Positions 12,191 to 24,497 of a stretch of DNA of 64,000 bases are shown here, one piece after another. Each line of letters begins with the position of its first letter. Within the stretch, counting starts at the first letter, position 1. The stretch spans positions 73,447,618-73,511,617 of the forward strand of contig NC_054537.1 of NCBI RefSeq assembly GCF_017654505.1, written 5' to 3'. Under the pieces are notes generated by a model. That model was not told the DNA's origin, ran no database searches, and saw nothing but the letters and a program-made list of their open reading frames with translations. This stretch comes from Polyodon spathula. Lineage: Eukaryota > Chordata > Actinopteri > Acipenseriformes > Polyodontidae. Made by a program: the position numbers and the translations under genes.

Positions 12191-13578
12191 AGTACTGTGC
12201 AAAAGTTTTAGGCAAGTGTGAAAAAATGCTGTAAATTAAGAATGCTTTCAAAAATAGACATGTTAATAGAATATATTTATCAATTAACTAAATGCAAAGT
12301 GAGTAAACAGAAGAAAAATCTACATCAAATCCATATTTGGTGTGACCACCCTTTGCCTTCAAAACAGCATCAATTCTTCTAGGTACACTTGCCAGGGATT
12401 TTGTAGGCATATAGCCAGGTGTATGATTAAACAATTATACCAAAGAGGTGCTAATGATCAATTCAATATGTAGGTTGAAACATTATCATTAACTGAAACA
12501 GAAACAGCTGTGTAGGAGGAGTTAACAAACTCAGCTAACAAGGTGAGGTTGCTGAAGACAGTTTACTGTCAAAAGTCGTACATCATTGCAAGACTGAGCA
12601 CAGCAACAAGACACAAGGTAGTTATACTGCATCAGCAAGGTCTCTCCCAGGCAGAAATTTCAAGGCAGACAGGGGTTTCCAGATGTGCTGTCCAAGCTCT
12701 TTTGAAGACGCACAAACACCCTGGTACACCCATCTACTGTCCGGAGGAGTCTGGTCAGAAGTGGCCTTCATGGAAGACTTGCGGCCCAAAAGCCATACCT
12801 CCAACGTGGAAACAAGGCCAAGCGACTCAACTATGCACGAAAACACAGGAACTGGGGTGCTGAAAAACGGCAGCAGGTGCTCTGGACTGATGAGTCAAAA
12901 CTTGAAATAGCAGAAGCTGTAGCAGAAGGCAGTTTGTTTGCCGAAGGGCTGGACAGCGGTACACGAATGAGTGTCTGCAGGCAACAGTGAAGCATGGTGG
13001 AGGTTCCTTGCAAGTTTGGGGCTGCATTTCTGCAAATGGAGTTGGGGATTTGGTTAGAATTAACAGTCTCCTGAATGCTGAGAAGTACAGGCAGATACTT
13101 ATCCATCATGCAATACCATCAGGAAGGCATCTGATTGGCCCCAAATTTATTCTGCAGCATGACAACGACCCCAAACATACAGCGAAAGTCATTAAGAACT
13201 ATCTTCAGCGTAAAGAACAAGAAGGAGTCCTGGAAGTGATGGTATGGCCCCCACACAGCGCTGATCTCAACATCATCGAGCATGTCTGGGATTACATGAA
13301 GAGAGAGAAGCAACTGAGGCTGCCTAAATCCACAGAAGAACTGGTTAGTTCTCCAAGATATTTGGGCCAACCTACCTGCCGAGTTCCTTCAAAAACTGTG
13401 TGCAAGTGTACCTAGAAGAATTGATGCTGTTTTGAAGGCAAAGGGTGGTCACACCAAATATTGATTTGATGTAGATTTTTCTTCTGTTCACTCACTTTGC
13501 ATTTTGTTAATTGATAAATATAAACTATTAACATTTTTGCTTAATGCTTTCATCAGCGTACCTGTGCTGTACCTTTCT
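12188..13578 (+). mobile_element. Tc1-like transposon, degenerate
   Basis: The left inverted repeat begins CACAGTACTGTGCAAAAG. The block at 12258-12395 (including ccatatttggtgtgaccacc) recurs inverted at about 13408-13545 (ggtggtcacaccaaatattg), so the long inverted repeats are about 140 bp or more. The outermost 30-70 bp of the right end are diverged. The transposase pseudogene lies between them. Length is about 1.4 kb, close to the usual 1.3-1.7 kb of Tc1 elements. The left edge sits directly in a microsatellite. Confidence 0.85.
12543..13415 (+). pseudogene. Tc1-like transposase pseudogene
   Basis: The N-terminal frame (12543-12863) holds a helix-turn-helix typical of Tc1 transposases: QGLSQAEISRQTGVSRCAVQ. 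After frame changes between about 12700 and 12980, the frame at 12987-13415 gives the C-terminal catalytic part: KHGGGSLQVWGC, then HDNDPKHTAK with the second catalytic Asp, then DLNIIEHVWDYMKRE with the catalytic Glu. The first Asp region (normally WSDE) is readable as WTDES in yet another frame near 12885. At least two frameshifts make it non-functional. In the family the protein cuts the inverted repeats and inserts at TA dinucleotides. Confidence 0.85.
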
Positions 13579-15619
13579 TGATGCTTTGTGACAGCCCTAA
13601 AATCCATGCCACTCCCTAAGGAAGGAAACACCTTTTCACTTCACCTACACAAAATTGTTCTTGAATAAACTGATTCTCTCAAGCACAGTAATTGCTTTGT
13701 TATAGTCTAGGGAAACATGCTTTATAAAATAATTTCATAATAAAGCACACCTAGCATTAGTGGTACACTAAAAAACTGAAGTTGGCCAAATGGCCCTTTT
13801 ACTTACAATTTAATGGTCATAAGATGAGATTAGTGTTTCTTCAATTTTTTTTTTTTTTTTAACTTCCATATTTTGTGTTTAATGGTTTGTTCCCAGAATA
13901 AGCCAGTCCCATTTCTTCTGAACTCAGTATAACAGTTATATAATCAGTGTTGTTTTTCACTTCTATGACACAGAGTGCTTTCAAATATCTTTTCATGTGT
14001 ATTCATTTGGATTTATGTCAAGGTGTTAGTCTGGACATAGAGATAAGATGCACATTTTATTTTAATATGTCTCTTTTCGAGTTGGCAGTTGTTATGAAGC
14101 TGATAGAAATATATATTACATTTCTTTTTTCTGACCAAATGGTTTCAAATTGTTTTTAAAACAGTCATGTCATCAATCACAATTTTCCTTGGTGCAATGG
14201 CACCATCATGCATCACAAACTGATCTGATCTTGCTGCTTCACCACTTTAATAATTGAGGGCATTGTTCTTCTTGTTCAGAATCCTCAGACCTGAAATCTG
14301 AAGCTCCAACGACCCAAAGAACACACTCCTTATTATCTGACCTAGTAGTCACAAGATATTCTCTCAGTATAATAAATAAGGAATGTTAACAACATACAAA
14401 CACTTAAGCTAAACACAGCATTACAGGTCTCTATAACAGGAAACAATGACACCATGAATGACACTACATTACACATTGGAATTAAACCTCAAGAAATGTG
14501 TATGGATCGTCAGAACTAGACCACAGTAGCAACAACAAATGGATTTTCTGAACAAAGTGCGACAATGAAAGGGTTCATTTTTACGGTACAATAGTGGTAA
14601 TGGAACTTAAATTCAAAAGAATAAAATTGCGTACAAAAAATGTAAACACTAACTCAAAAGCTAAATAAACTTTGTACCGCAGAAACTTAGACAAATTACC
14701 AATTTGGCAGTCATATTAGGGTCAGACATTGGTCCATTTAGGGTTTATAAAAATTACCCTCAAATGATTTCAGAGGTAAAAAGATAAGCGGTTCAAAGAC
14801 AGAAAAAATAATATTTGGACAACATTTATTTATTTACTTTTTAAACTGACTCCTACGCAGCTACTGCACTTGGAGAATGCATGATTCAGGTCCACACTGC
14901 TACTGCATAAAAATAAAAACAAATGGCAACAAGAATGTCTAGGTCAGATTTCTTTGTACCCAACGTCTTTTTGAACCAGGGGAAAAAAAAAAAAAACAGC
15001 TTATTTTGACAGCTACCTTGTCTTTAATATATAACCTCCAAGTTACAGTATAAACAAAGCTATCGGCACTGTTTCAGGTTACATAACTGTGCTGAACATT
15101 TACGGCACTGGTTGTACTCAATGTGCTTTGGGAGATATTTTACAACTAAATGTCATTGTCTTTTTACAACAATGAAGACAAGCCATTAGCTGAAATATTT
15201 GCCTACTTGACATTGAGCTGTGAATGATGAGATTCTTTCTATTAAATAGTGAGTTACCGTGTTATTGGATTCAAGGCATGTCACAAACACATTCAGAATT
15301 AATTTGATTTGAAAACCATGTAATGGTGTCACAGGACATAGAGATCACCTAACAGCAGACATTCCTTGGGTTACCTAGAAAATTGCCTCCACCAAGCAAG
15401 GTCTTGTATTATAAGCAGCATCATGGGAATGTATCTTACCATGACCAACACTCAGTTTGTACATGTAAAAATGCAACTGTGACACACAGTATATATCATA
15501 TGATTGGGATACTGTTGAGGTCCTCCAGGTATATTTAAAAATGCAGGTACAGACACCCCCCTCCCTCCCAAGTCCAGGAAGATGTTTAGAATCTACTGTT
15601 TAGTGCCCAAAGGTTAAGG

Positions 15620-16374
15620 TGAAATACCTTGGATTCGTTTTTGTAATATCTGAGCTGCTCTGGCACAGTGCTTCTGAATATCAGTTGCCATCATTACTCT
15701 GCGTCAACGTGGTCCTATATGTTCAACTTGTTTTAGGTGCCCCCAATTTCAGATTGCACGCTTCATGTCATTCCTAAAGTTTCTTTGATTTCATGCTCTT
15801 CAGAACAAGAGAAGGTTGCTGAGTCAAGCAGAGTACCAAATTCTTAAGCAGAGTCAGCATGTACTTGTTCCACACTGCATGTGCATGAATACTTTCAGTG
15901 AGTCAATGTACTTCAGAGACTGAAATTCGTGTTCTGCTTTATCACTGTAGTTCACCTGCTCAGTTTGAGATTTTTTAATTTTTATTTTGGCCACCCTGGC
16001 ATTAGTTTCACCTATGGACACTCCATTTCTACATTCTGACAAGTAATGGCCATCTACTTCCTTTAAGGCCTCTAGTTCTGACACCCATGCCTCCATCACT
16101 GGCATAATCTCTCCTTTTGGAAGTGTTTGCACAACACTGTTACTCTGTCATGCACATCCAGTGTAAAGGAAGTGACTAATGCAACGTTAAAATCACGAAA
16201 GTATATTTCTAGGGACTGAGCCACTGGGTTTACATCAGCAGATAACTGAGACAGGGTAAGCAGAATGGAGGAGTAGCACTTGGGAACAGCATACACAGTA
16301 TTTATAATGCTTAGACAATTGTTTGCTACATGGTACCCCATGGCGCAATGGAGGGCAGAAATACCACAAGACAT
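15620..16374 (-). pseudogene. Probable transposase-like pseudogene
   Basis: Two overlapping minus-strand frames (16374-16096 and 16132-15854) read as one protein if joined by a frameshift near 16110: the first runs to DRVTVLCKHFQKE and the second continues with PVMEAWVSELEALKEVDGHY. The long shared run of sensible, charged sequence without low complexity suggests a genuine former coding region. Weak fragments continue to about 15620 through several stops. It resembles the C-terminal part of long hAT-type transposases such as the ZNF862/KIAA1586-like group, but I cannot point to a diagnostic motif. Confidence 0.35.
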
Positions 16375-18002
16375 GACTAATGTCCCAATATGCTGTGGAT
16401 TGGCATGTAAAGAGCTAAATATATCAGTTTTACCTAAATGGAGATGTCAAAATGCATTCATAGCTGAAACTACAGTGCTGGACTATCAGGAGATTAAATA
16501 TTGCATGTTTAACTTTCATAATGATTTATCGGACCATGTTTTATTTAAAAAACCTATTCATTCCCCTTCTTTTTTACATGATGCTATCCTATATACTAAC
16601 AACACAATAATTAAACAAATTAATTATGCCTAGATAGTATTACCAAGCCCATCTGATTATTTCCGGTTTTCCCCCCTTTAAATCCAGATGATTATTTTCA
16701 GTGTTGTTATTTTCCCCAGCTGATGCATAAACAGTGTGAAAGGAAACCAGAATATCAGTGGCATCTTAATTAAAAGCTTAGGCAGACACACTGTTTCTCT
16801 GCACCTGGAATCTGATTAACAGCATAGATTTAATAATAGCCTTTATACTTGTGTTTTAATAGGACTTGTCGCAGCTAAAGCATTGCAGGGGCCATAAAGC
16901 TACCTTTTTGCAAAGGTGTTTCTGGTGGTCCGGTGTCTCCCGAGACTCTCATAGTTTATGCAGCTTATCTAGTGGATGAGGACTGAGGGCATTAAAGTAG
17001 AACTGGAGCTTTAGTTATCAAACAGATGTTTGGAACCTAATGAGGAACTGTATCATTCTACACTGAAATGATCATAGACAGTATATCAGCCAGATGACAA
17101 GACAGTTAAAAATAAGAAATGCTACCTTCCATCTCTTCCTTCAGGAATGGCTTTCTAAAAGACTGCAAAGGTTTGTCCTTTTCCTGAGATGTTCTGTGTA
17201 TTTTGAATGCCATCCTTATGTAAAGCTATACCTGCTGTCAATCTAGTTATGTAACTTTTTTTTTGACAATAGTCTAATTTAATTTCTGAATCAATCCTTT
17301 TTTTTTTCCAGCATCAAAACTAATTTTGTCCCTAGTGTAGATAATACCTGAATACCATGCATTAACTGTATAATGTTGAAAGCAGTAACTCCAAGTTGAA
17401 GAGGTGAGGGTGTTCTAAAGGTTCTGTGTCTGAGAATAGATAATACTGCTTTCTTACCATTTTAACACTATCTCCCTTAAATTTAGAGCATCTTGCCGAT
17501 CGCTTCTAAGGTGATCTGCTGGAAAATAGACAGCGGTTGGTTCATTAACCTTGACAGTCTATTTCTGGATATTATTGCAGCCAACAACAGCTTCAAAGTG
17601 CTTTCAATTTTCCTATATTCACCTGGCAGCCAGTTGCTGCTAAACTGTGTGGGACACAGCACAACTCAATGTGGACTATTCAATTGATCTAAACAGTGGC
17701 AGATGTAAACCAGACGACATTTAGATTATCAGTATAGGGTTATTTGTTTACCAAGGTTATTAAAATCAAACCTCTAACAGCGGATCTTCCTGTACTTTAC
17801 TGATTAAAACAACTGGATCTATTCAGTTGATTTAAGCAACACGTGAGAACATTTCATTCTGTTTACCTACCATTGTCAAAGGAAAGTGTGTTTGAAAACA
17901 AACAGTGGAGGTACTTACAGGCTTTTGATGTCATGGTAACTACACTCACTTATTTCTATTTAAATCTATTAATGTGCTTGTGATGTCATTTACTAGTTAT
18001 AC

Positions 18003-18545
18003 ATGTACCAATCTACTATTCCTGTCTACTTAAACCTTCAGGTACCATGGTACTATCTATCCACGTATTTTCCTTTAATCTTCTATATTGTACATTATCT
18101 AATTATATTTATTCTAAAACTACATATTAAGTCATTCATATTTTGTAAAGTGTTGAGCTATTGGTCCATTTACTTTTTTTTTTATTTCTTGTGTTTGATA
18201 GGTGATTCTAGTCTTATATAACACTATCTGTCTCTTAGATATTTAATTTTGGCAAAATACATTATACACAGGGTTACTAGTTTTGTACAATGGGTTTCTT
18301 AAAACTGAATTTTTATTTTCTCTATTTTTCATTGTATCTTTACAAATCTACTTGCATACTTACAGGTTTTAATGTCCTCTAATGTGTCTATGATCTGTTT
18401 ACATTGACTGTTTTTCTGAATTATACGAAAATGCTTCCAATTGTAAGAATTAATGGTACTCTCAACTTTATTTTCTCTTTTATTATACTCAAGTGATTCA
18501 TTTCTATTGAGTTTGTGTGTCAACTTGGTTTCTGGTCACAAACTC
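18003..18545 (-). mobile_element. Penelope-like element fragment (endonuclease/C-terminal part)
   Basis: Read on the minus strand this segment shares long near-identical runs with the plus-strand Penelope-like copy at 43545-44424, for example 'gatcatagacacatta(a/g)aggacattaaaacctgt' and 'agatttgtaaagata'. Farther down it reads GPIAQHF, the kind of motif seen near the C-terminus of Penelope-like proteins. Many stops show it is a relic. It retains the GIY-YIG region only weakly. Confidence 0.65.
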
Positions 18546-18689
18546 CCCCACTGACAAAGAATGCTTCTAAAAAAGTCATAAACTAACTGCTGGACAAGTG
18601 TTTCATCTTCCCCCCATTGCTGAATTAATCATTTGGCGCCAGTAGTATTTGGCACAGGCAAGCCAGGCAGTTTTCGGTGCTTTGACACA

Positions 18690-18800
18690 GAAACAGCAGA
18701 CCAATTGAGAACAAGGGGCTGTCTCTGAACAAGAACAACCAATGAGAAACACCCCACGTGGACTCGGACACAGCCCAAAATAAACAAACTGACCAATCAC
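18690..18800 (+). promoter_or_regulatory. Cluster of CCAAT boxes and an E-box
   Basis: CCAAT occurs at 18701-18705, 18739-18743 and 18793-18797, each preceded by A or GA as in NF-Y sites (gaCCAATtgag, aaCCAATgaga, gaCCAATcaca). A palindromic E-box CACGTG lies at 18755-18760. The surrounding 18600-19100 is clearly less AT-rich than its neighbours. This could be a promoter, or the promoter part of a retroelement LTR. No recognisable gene starts downstream on the plus strand, so the call rests on motifs alone. Confidence 0.35.
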
Positions 18801-20080
18801 AGGGTGGAAGACAGAATCACACAAAGCAGCCGTGCGACTTTCAAAGGACGTGCTTCCCACACTAAGCAAGCTCCCCAAAAGAGAAACAGGGTTCCAGGCA
18901 AGAGAAAGTTGTGAGGAGAGGAAGTGGCTTGGAGTTTGGAGGAACGAAATGGAAGTTACACTGCTATAAAGAAAGTTTCTGAAGTCATGGGAGCATAAGT
19001 GCTTGAATGCAAGGAGGAATCTATGGTCTGAAGACTGGTTAAAATCATGTTCTGAAAAGGCTGAAATCAACTTTGAAGAGAGCCCTGGCTCTTTGCCCTA
19101 CGAGAGACTGAAACAGTAAACAGGACACTGCCTTGATCTGAAATCGGGTCTTGGTTTCCACGTCGCTGCACAGCACAAACGGAAGCATAGCCAGCAGCTG
19201 GGCCTAAGGTCGTGTACTAGCCATACAGAAGAATTGCAATGAGAACACTTCTATGAACTACAAAACTTTCAATTGCTACGTACTATCTGAACTGAGTTCT
19301 GATCAAGGGCTGAGCTATTGGTCCATTTAGCTGATCTCCATTTGCAAATAACTATTTGTTAATTGTGACGTGATAAAATACAATGGGTACTTCATTCAAA
19401 GTACCGTCTTCATTCATTGGAACGTCAGATGCAGTGTTCATCAACAAAGCAGATTGACTTCTTTGATGAAAATCGATTGTTGAAAAAGTATTCAGCATAT
19501 TAAATACTTTATGACTTGAGAAATTAACTGTAGCAAATGCTAACCAGTTAGCAGATAAACTGTTCTAGGCAGAATATAACTTCCTGTTTAGAGTGTGTAA
19601 GAAATGTATTTTGCTTGCTGAAATGTACAACTCAAAAGAAGTTACATCATAAATGCAGAGAATTTGATCATTGCCCCATTTCTGAGTTAATTTGAATATG
19701 TAACCAATTGAGGATGATAACATATTATTAGATTGGTACTTCACGTCTAAACTAAATTAACACTGTAAAACTAATTTGCTAAATTAAATTAGGTACTGGA
19801 ATGTTGGATTCCATTCTGAATGGGAAGTTGAACTAATTCTCGTGCATATTGATATGAATTACAATGAGAAACGGGTATTGAAAATACTGATACAAAGTAG
19901 ACCCTTTGTGTGATCAGCCATAATAAATATATTATATTAACCATGTATACTAGTTCACCGTGTAACAATTTTTATTTATTTTTTGTTCCTGGGTAGTAAG
20001 TGTTATTTCCTAATTGCTTATGCCTCAAAAGTATAGAAAATGGCTACTATTCCCCACAAACTTTGCTTTTGTGACCAGGA

Positions 20081-20436
20081 CAGTGATATTTCAAAATATC
20101 ACTATTTCCAATGGGAAAACGGTCTTTTCGTTCACATAGTCAGAAAAAAACAACATATGGATCCAAATTAACATGTATTTATACTAAAGTAATATAAAAA
20201 TGACTACAAAAGATTTAGAAGTGAGTAGTTTTTCGGGATTTACGATTATACTGTAAATCACTTTCACGAATCAGCCCCCAAATGTAGTTCTCCCATCAAG
20301 TACTGTAAATACAGTATAATCGTAAATCTCGAAAAACTACTCACTTCTAAATCTTTTGTAGTCATTTTTGTATTACTTTAGTATAAATACATGTTCATTT
20401 GGATTCATATGTTTTTTTCTGACTTTATTGCCACTG
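20081..20436. mobile_element. Foldback (long hairpin) element
   Basis: The left arm, 20138-20255, is the reverse complement of the right arm, 20310-20424, over about 115 bp with only a handful of mismatches. The arms are separated by a 54-bp spacer. Outer flanks can be extended to CAGTG (20081) and CACTG (20432-20436), which may be the true termini. There is no ORF. It fits a palindromic MITE-like or foldback transposon. Confidence 0.8.
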
Positions 20437-22532
20437 ACCTAAGAAAGGCACAAACAAGATAATGTAATCCTGAAGTGAAAAAGGACGTCCAAAGCAGCAA
20501 TTTAATTAAAAGCGCTGGGAAATGTATAATAGTTCAGGAGTAACAGGAGCATGGCAATTCAGCTTAGGGTGACAAAGTAGCAAGCAAGTTCCTACCTGAC
20601 TGTAAAGGGAGCCTGTCTTACACTATAGGCTGCACAGGGAGTTTACATTATAAAGGAATGTAGTTAACAAACTGTGTATTAAAATAAATTAATTATTTTA
20701 GTATAGTTACATACAGTAACTTTGCATGTGGCTTCCTCATAATGGGATACATTTGCCAAAAACCCTTAAACAACTGGTTTACTGGTACAGCATGTCTCAA
20801 CAGCTTTTAAAGTAGAATGTCAAAGAACCTCTTTCTTTGTAAAAGTAAATGATCACAAATAATGCCTTTATAATGCCATAATTGTTTTTGTTTTACTTAA
20901 ATTATGCATTGTGGCTTGTACTGTATTATAAGATGTATTAGGACTCTATACTGTTCAATCAAACCTTTGTGTGACAAACAAAAGTTCAATCTAGCCTAGT
21001 ATGTAAAATGTCTTGAAAAATCAGCTGGTGCTATTATTCCCAATATAATTTGTTGATGATTACATCATTTACATGGTGGTCTTAAGTAATTAGTTTGTTT
21101 GCGTCATTCTGCAAACATCTACATTGTTCTTGGAGCAGCAGTTACGTAGTTCTCAGTCTGATTAATCACAAGAGCATGAAACTTGACTGATTTGTTTGAA
21201 CTAAACTGGCACTTGTTCAGCCACATTACCCTGCCACACAAGCAGGTGAAATGCCACTCACCCTTTTTAGGAATAAAAATCACTTGTATAAAATTGACGC
21301 ATGAACACAAAAAAAAGCTTGAAAAAATGTTGAGAAAATAAACAAGTATTGATGGCTTAAGGTTGGGGTCTACTCAATAGGTATAAAATGGCAGTAAATA
21401 TAAATACTATCACTATATAATACATGAAATAAGTATGAAAATAAACATCTAACTGGACATAAGTATTGTGTATTGTATGGAAAAGTGAAAAATATGTCTA
21501 AATCAACATAAATGGCTATGTACAAATATCAAAGTCAGATTAAAACTACAGGTTATCCATCATTAACATCCTCAACGACCGACAGATAAAACAGTAAATC
21601 ATAATTTTTCCAACTTTACTTTCCAAGAGGCTATGTAAAACAATCATAATTGTGGTCTCTTACTCACACAGCAGTTGTAGCTTATCACACTTGACATTTT
21701 TCATTTCCTGCATTGTGTCACTATAAAATGAAGCTAAATTCTTAAGACCCAATGCTCAACACAGGAACCACCTTAAAGTGTCATCAATCAACCTAACACT
21801 GACACACTTCTGGGCAAGTTTAATGGAAGGGTCCAAAGGAATCAAGATCGCACATTTCCTATTCGCCTTTAAAAAAGGAAATTAGTACCATACAAATGTA
21901 ATTCAATTTGATCTGTGGATGAGTATGAGCAGCACTCCAGCTAAACAGGGTGTTTTACACATTAAAAAAAAACAAAAAAAAACGACATATGTTTAAATGT
22001 AATGCGTACAGAATATGCATGTTATTAGGCTTCATGTACTTTGTTGGTTCCTGGTGTCTCAATGGTCAGTTGTGAATATACTCCATGTGGTAGTTAGAGA
22101 ATGGATCTGGGAACTGCTAGAAACACATGACCAATAAGTTCAGGTTCTCATCCACTCACTTGCAATGCTAGTTTCTGACAAGTGAATAAGAGACTGGATT
22201 CTTGATCCTTAGAATTTCTCTGCGCCGGTGCAGTCACCCTCAGACTAACCTATCAATTGCCCTATTAGCCAACCACATTTTTGAAAAACAAATGAAAATG
22301 GATAGCACTGTACAGTGAACAGCTGAAGTGGCAAAAAGGGGCAACATCTGATTTGTCTCGTCTTTGGTCACTGACACTTATCTGGCAATCAAAGACAAAG
22401 CAAACAATCAAGCCTTAATTGAATACTCTGGGACAGGTGGGCATTCACCAGAGACCAATCAGTCCAACTGATTTTGCTACTTATACAGTTGTTTAAGTAA
22501 CATCAACTGTATAAGCACAACTTACTTCAACC

Positions 22533-22549
22533 AAAAAAAAAAAAGAAAG

Positions 22550-22601
<52 letters not shown>
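22533..22601. repeat. Poly(A)-rich tract
   Basis: Almost pure A for about 69 bp with two G interruptions near its start. No element body is recognisable upstream. Confidence 0.95.
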
Positions 22602-22605
<4 letters not shown>

Positions 22606-23579
22606 CACACCATTCAGAAAATAACGTTAAAACCACTATACAACCCACTCACGTTATAAGATGTATTAAAATCTTTTTTTTTTTTTTTTTTTACAATATA
22701 TTAATAATGCTTGTTTTAAAAACACAGTAAGAACATGCAAAAAAGCATTGCACACTTTCACCATCCCCTGCCATTTTATGGTTATTTGTGACATCAGGGA
22801 ATGCCTTGGATTAAACAATGAAAAAAAGAATATCACTTTCCAACTTAGACGATAACATAAAATTTAACTTTGACGTCATGAATTATCCACAAAATCCAAT
22901 ACTCCTTAATCTTTTTAAAACTATTTTAAATTGACTGCTGCTGTTCCTGTACTGGCAATGATCAATCCGGGATTTTGCTGTCCTCCCTGTGCGGCTTATC
23001 AGAATTCAGCTACACAATTACTCAACTGTTTCAAACTAGCTCCCCAGGCATGTTCCCCCAGCAGCAGTGTGTGGATTTACTTGTTACACTTTAGAAAACA
23101 CCTTTATATTGCAAGGTCCAGAATATCCCCTTAGCCTTTAACCTGGCCCTGCTGTAACTCCAACCGGTCACACACAGAATGAATCAAGAGGCAGTTAATA
23201 ACAGATGGTTCTACAGTAAGTAGGTAACTCAAAAACAAATCAATAATGAGAGTGAGTCACAGAAGACAACCACTGAGGGAAGAAACCTCTTGAAGAATCC
23301 AGAAGACTGTGCTTTTAAAACACCCATAGTGGAGTTTTTTTTGTTTTGTAATAATCTGATATATACTTCATGAAGGCAATCATCATTATTATACACACGA
23401 TGAAGTAATTATCACTAATTAGTAAGATTTGATGTCACCACATGACGACTAATATTCCATTTCACTACTAAAATAATACATAGAAACTCAATGGAATTAT
23501 GTATTGTTGCCTGTACACCAGACTGGATTTCTTCCTTTCTTTATTAAATTGTGTTGTAAATTACCCTTCATTCAAAGAG

Positions 23580-23770
23580 GCAGTGTGGTTCACTGGTTAA
23601 AATCCAGGGCTTATAACCAGAAGGTCCCCTGTTCAAATCCCACCTTTGCCAGTGTTTGACTCTGAGCAAGTCACTTAACCTCCTTTTGCTCCATCCTGCA
23701 GATGAGATGTTAAATCAATGTCCTATTGTAAGTGACTCTGCATATAATGCACAGTTCACAGCTTACCTCT
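23580..23770 (+). mobile_element. tRNA-derived SINE with CORE-like body
   Basis: A tRNA-like head shows an A-box-like stretch (tggttcactggttaaaatcc) and a B box (gttcaaatccc at about 23632). It is followed by gagcaagtcacttaacctcc, which closely resembles the conserved central domain of MIR/CORE-type SINEs. The tail contains 'tgtcctattgtaagtgactc'. There are no features of a functional tRNA (no closed acceptor stem). The exact family is not named. Confidence 0.7.
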
Positions 23771-23864
23771 GTAAATTATAAATTTGCTAGCATATATTTC
23801 ATTTATTAAATTAAGTCAGTCATGGCTCTGAGTAGGGCTTCGAGATCTTGGTTTAGCATGATGA

Positions 23865-23923
23865 CCCCCCCCCCCCCCCCCCCCCCCCCCACCCCCCCCC
23901 CCCCCCCCCCCCCCCCCGCCCCC

Positions 23924-23979
<56 letters not shown>
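23865..23979. repeat. Poly(C) followed by poly(A)
   Basis: About 60 bp of nearly pure C (23865-23924, with one A and one G) pass directly into about 55 bp of pure A. Such a long C homopolymer is unusual and also prone to sequencing error. The ORFs across it are artefacts. Confidence 0.95.
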
Positions 23980-23980
<1 letters not shown>

Positions 23981-24497
23981 ACACAACAAAAGAAAAAAAA
24001 GAAAACACCCGTTTAAATATAAGTTATAAGTAAACAAATTATATGATCTGATTAGACCGAAAGAAATTTTTAATGGGGAATTACCAAAAAAATAGTTTTT
24101 GGTTGGGCAAAAATTTTAAAAAGAGATAGAATTATTACAAATAAATAAAACCTGGGGGGGAGAAACTTTAAACACTTTAGAAAATAGGCCCTATTATTCG
24201 CTAATTTAACGTTCTCTAATGGTTTCTATAAAATATAAAATATGTCTAGCGATAAAATATTATAGATATATAATGGACTTATACTTCTTGTGCAACAATT
24301 CAAACTTTAAGACCAAGTTCTACCGATTAATGAACAGAACCCACAGCTGGGTTCCAGTGGAAAAACTGGGGATAAGATGATGTCTTGGTCAAATCATTAC
24401 AAAATACAAAGTGCCTCAGAATCCTCCCATGGACTGACATTCAGCTAGCCGAGTATATTAGATTTTAGGTCACACAGCTTATACATGACATTATAAC

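Noticed and set aside
18603..19070. 155-codon minus-strand ORF
   Set aside because: Cys/Ser-rich without any motif. The region is less AT-rich, so long chance frames are likelier. Kept only as part of the CCAAT-island observation.
18154..19329. 19-bp direct repeat as a target duplication of a retroposed copy
   Set aside because: The left repeat lies inside Penelope-derived sequence that continues across it, so it is not the boundary of an insertion there.
23816..24037. Poly-Pro/Lys and poly-Gly/Phe ORFs
   Set aside because: Artefacts of the poly(C)-poly(A) tract.
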